The notes beneath the pieces were generated by a model, which did no database searches, was not told the DNA's origin, and was given only the letters and a program-made list of their open reading frames with translations. A DNA stretch of 5,307 bases from Actinomycetes bacterium (GTDB taxonomy: Bacteria > Actinomycetota > Actinomycetes > Actinomycetales > Dermatophilaceae): contig JAEWFB010000532.1 of NCBI GenBank assembly GCA_023389095.1, positions 1 to 5,307 of the forward strand. Direction: 5' to 3'. Position 1 is the first letter of the stretch. Each line of letters opens with the position of its first letter. The position numbers and the translations under genes were made by a program. Shown here one piece after another: positions 4,684 through 5,307 of this stretch.

Positions 4684-5307
4684 TCAGCGCCGACGCACGT
4701 GCACGACGTCGCCGGCGGCGAAGGCGCGCCGGCCGGCAGCGGTGTCGACGACGAGGGCGCCGGTGTCGTCGACGGCCACGGCGGTGCCCTCGACGGGCTC
4801 CCCGACCGGCAGGTGCACGCGCACCACCTGCCCCAGGGTCGCGCAGGCCTCGCGGTAGGCGTCGCGGGCGCCGTCGGCCCCGAGGCGGGCCCCGACGCCG
4901 GTGCCGACGAGGGCGGCCAGCTCGTGGAGGTAGGCGACGACGAGGTCCTCGCGTCGCACCCGCACCCCGGTCAGCGCCACGGAGGTGGCCGTGTCGACGG
5001 GCAGCTCGTCGCGGTCCTGGTCGACGTTGACGCCGGTGCCGACGACGACGGCCCGCCGCGGTGTCGGGCCCGGCACGTCGACGAGCTCGCACAGGATGCC
5101 GCTGACCTTGCGGTCGCCGTCCTCGGGCAGCAGCACGTCGTTGGGCCACTTGAGCCGGGGCGCCAGGGCGTGCCCGGCCCGCCCGGTCGTCGCCGCGATC
5201 GCCCGGGCCAGGGCCAGGCCCGCGAGCAGCGGCAGCCAGCCGAGCCCCGACGCGTCCGCTGCGTCGGGCGCGTGATCCGCGTCCCCGACGGGCACGGCGG
5301 CCGAGAC
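4684..5307 (-). CDS. birA: Biotin-[acetyl-CoA carboxylase] ligase, 5' end off window
   Basis: The frame is open to the right edge, so the true start and the N-terminal part of the catalytic domain, including the biotin-binding GRGR-type loop, lie outside. The visible 207 residues contain the second half of the ligase core: WLPLLAGLALARAI, then LKWPNDVLL with the conserved active-site Lys, RKVSGILCEL, and VVVGTGVNVDQ. A small C-terminal SH3-like domain follows, ending ALVVDTAAGRRAFAAGDVVHVRRR. BirA joins biotin to AMP and transfers it to a lysine of biotin carboxyl carrier domains of acyl-CoA carboxylases. Actinobacterial members usually lack the DNA-binding domain of the E. coli protein; that cannot be checked here. 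An Asp/Ala-rich insert (DADHAPDAADAS) precedes the WLPL helix. Internal GTG at 5295 is not a believable start because it would delete half of the catalytic domain. The cyclase begins 16 nt downstream, which suggests co-transcription. Confidence 0.93.
   Translation of the reverse strand, partial: VSAAVPVGDADHAPDAADASGLGWLPLLAGLALARAIAATTGRAGHALAPRLKWPNDVLLPEDGDRKVSGILCELVDVPGPTPRRAVVVGTGVNVDQDRDELPVDTATSVALTGVRVRREDLVVAYLHELAALVGTGVGARLGADGARDAYREACATLGQVVRVHLPVGEPVEGTAVAVDDTGALVVDTAAGRRAFAAGDVVHVRRR

Noticed and set aside
3252..5030. A 592-codon plus-strand open frame opposite the hydratase, cyclase and birA.
   Set aside because: It ends in poly-Arg/Ala low-complexity sequence and mirrors minus-strand genes that carry full catalytic motifs.
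1..5307. A previously undescribed system such as a defence island, mobile element or biosynthetic cluster.
   Set aside because: All genes fall into known families in a conserved co-directional order; no integrase, transposase, toxin, nuclease, attachment site or composition shift is visible.

Overview
The window is a stretch of very high-GC chromosome (roughly 70-75% by eye) with every recognisable gene on the minus strand. The base composition, GTG starts, protein types and gene order point to an actinobacterium, probably of the Micrococcales/Intrasporangiaceae kind. The genus is an inference that I cannot test here. It reads as an ordinary, conserved housekeeping and regulatory neighbourhood. 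I see no mobile element, CRISPR array, phage gene, RNA gene or defence system.

In the direction of transcription (high to low coordinates) the layout is as follows. (1) A biotin-protein ligase, birA, whose 5' end lies beyond the right edge (4684-5307). (2) A soluble class III adenylate cyclase with an N-terminal regulatory domain (3582-4667). (3) An AUH/LiuC-like enoyl-CoA hydratase (2708-3541). These three are spaced 16 and 40 nt apart and look like one operon, ended by a GC-rich hairpin at 2660-2679. (4) After a 196-nt non-coding gap with a candidate promoter and a 9-nt periodic GGAC array, an OmpR-family response regulator (1834-2511) and its histidine kinase (804-1832), separated by one base. 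(5) After a 77-nt gap holding a long imperfect hairpin, a GtrA-family membrane protein (82-726). (6) At the left edge, the first 18 codons of purK, starting with GTG at 56.

Possible functional links: BirA biotinylates acyl-CoA carboxylases. One of these (methylcrotonyl-CoA carboxylase, leucine catabolism) makes the substrate of AUH-type hydratases. The cyclase's N-terminal region resembles the regulatory domain of mycobacterial Rv1264, recalled to be pH-responsive and to bind a fatty acid. The trio could therefore tie acyl-CoA/biotin metabolism to cAMP. The two-component pair has almost no extracellular sensor and may sense the membrane or envelope, consistent with an adjacent GtrA-type protein.

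The observations most worth checking are the GGAC array in the regulator leader, a 13-bp perfect tandem repeat (not a multiple of 3) just inside the hydratase start, the hairpin before gtrA, and the possible leaderless starts of gtrA and purK.
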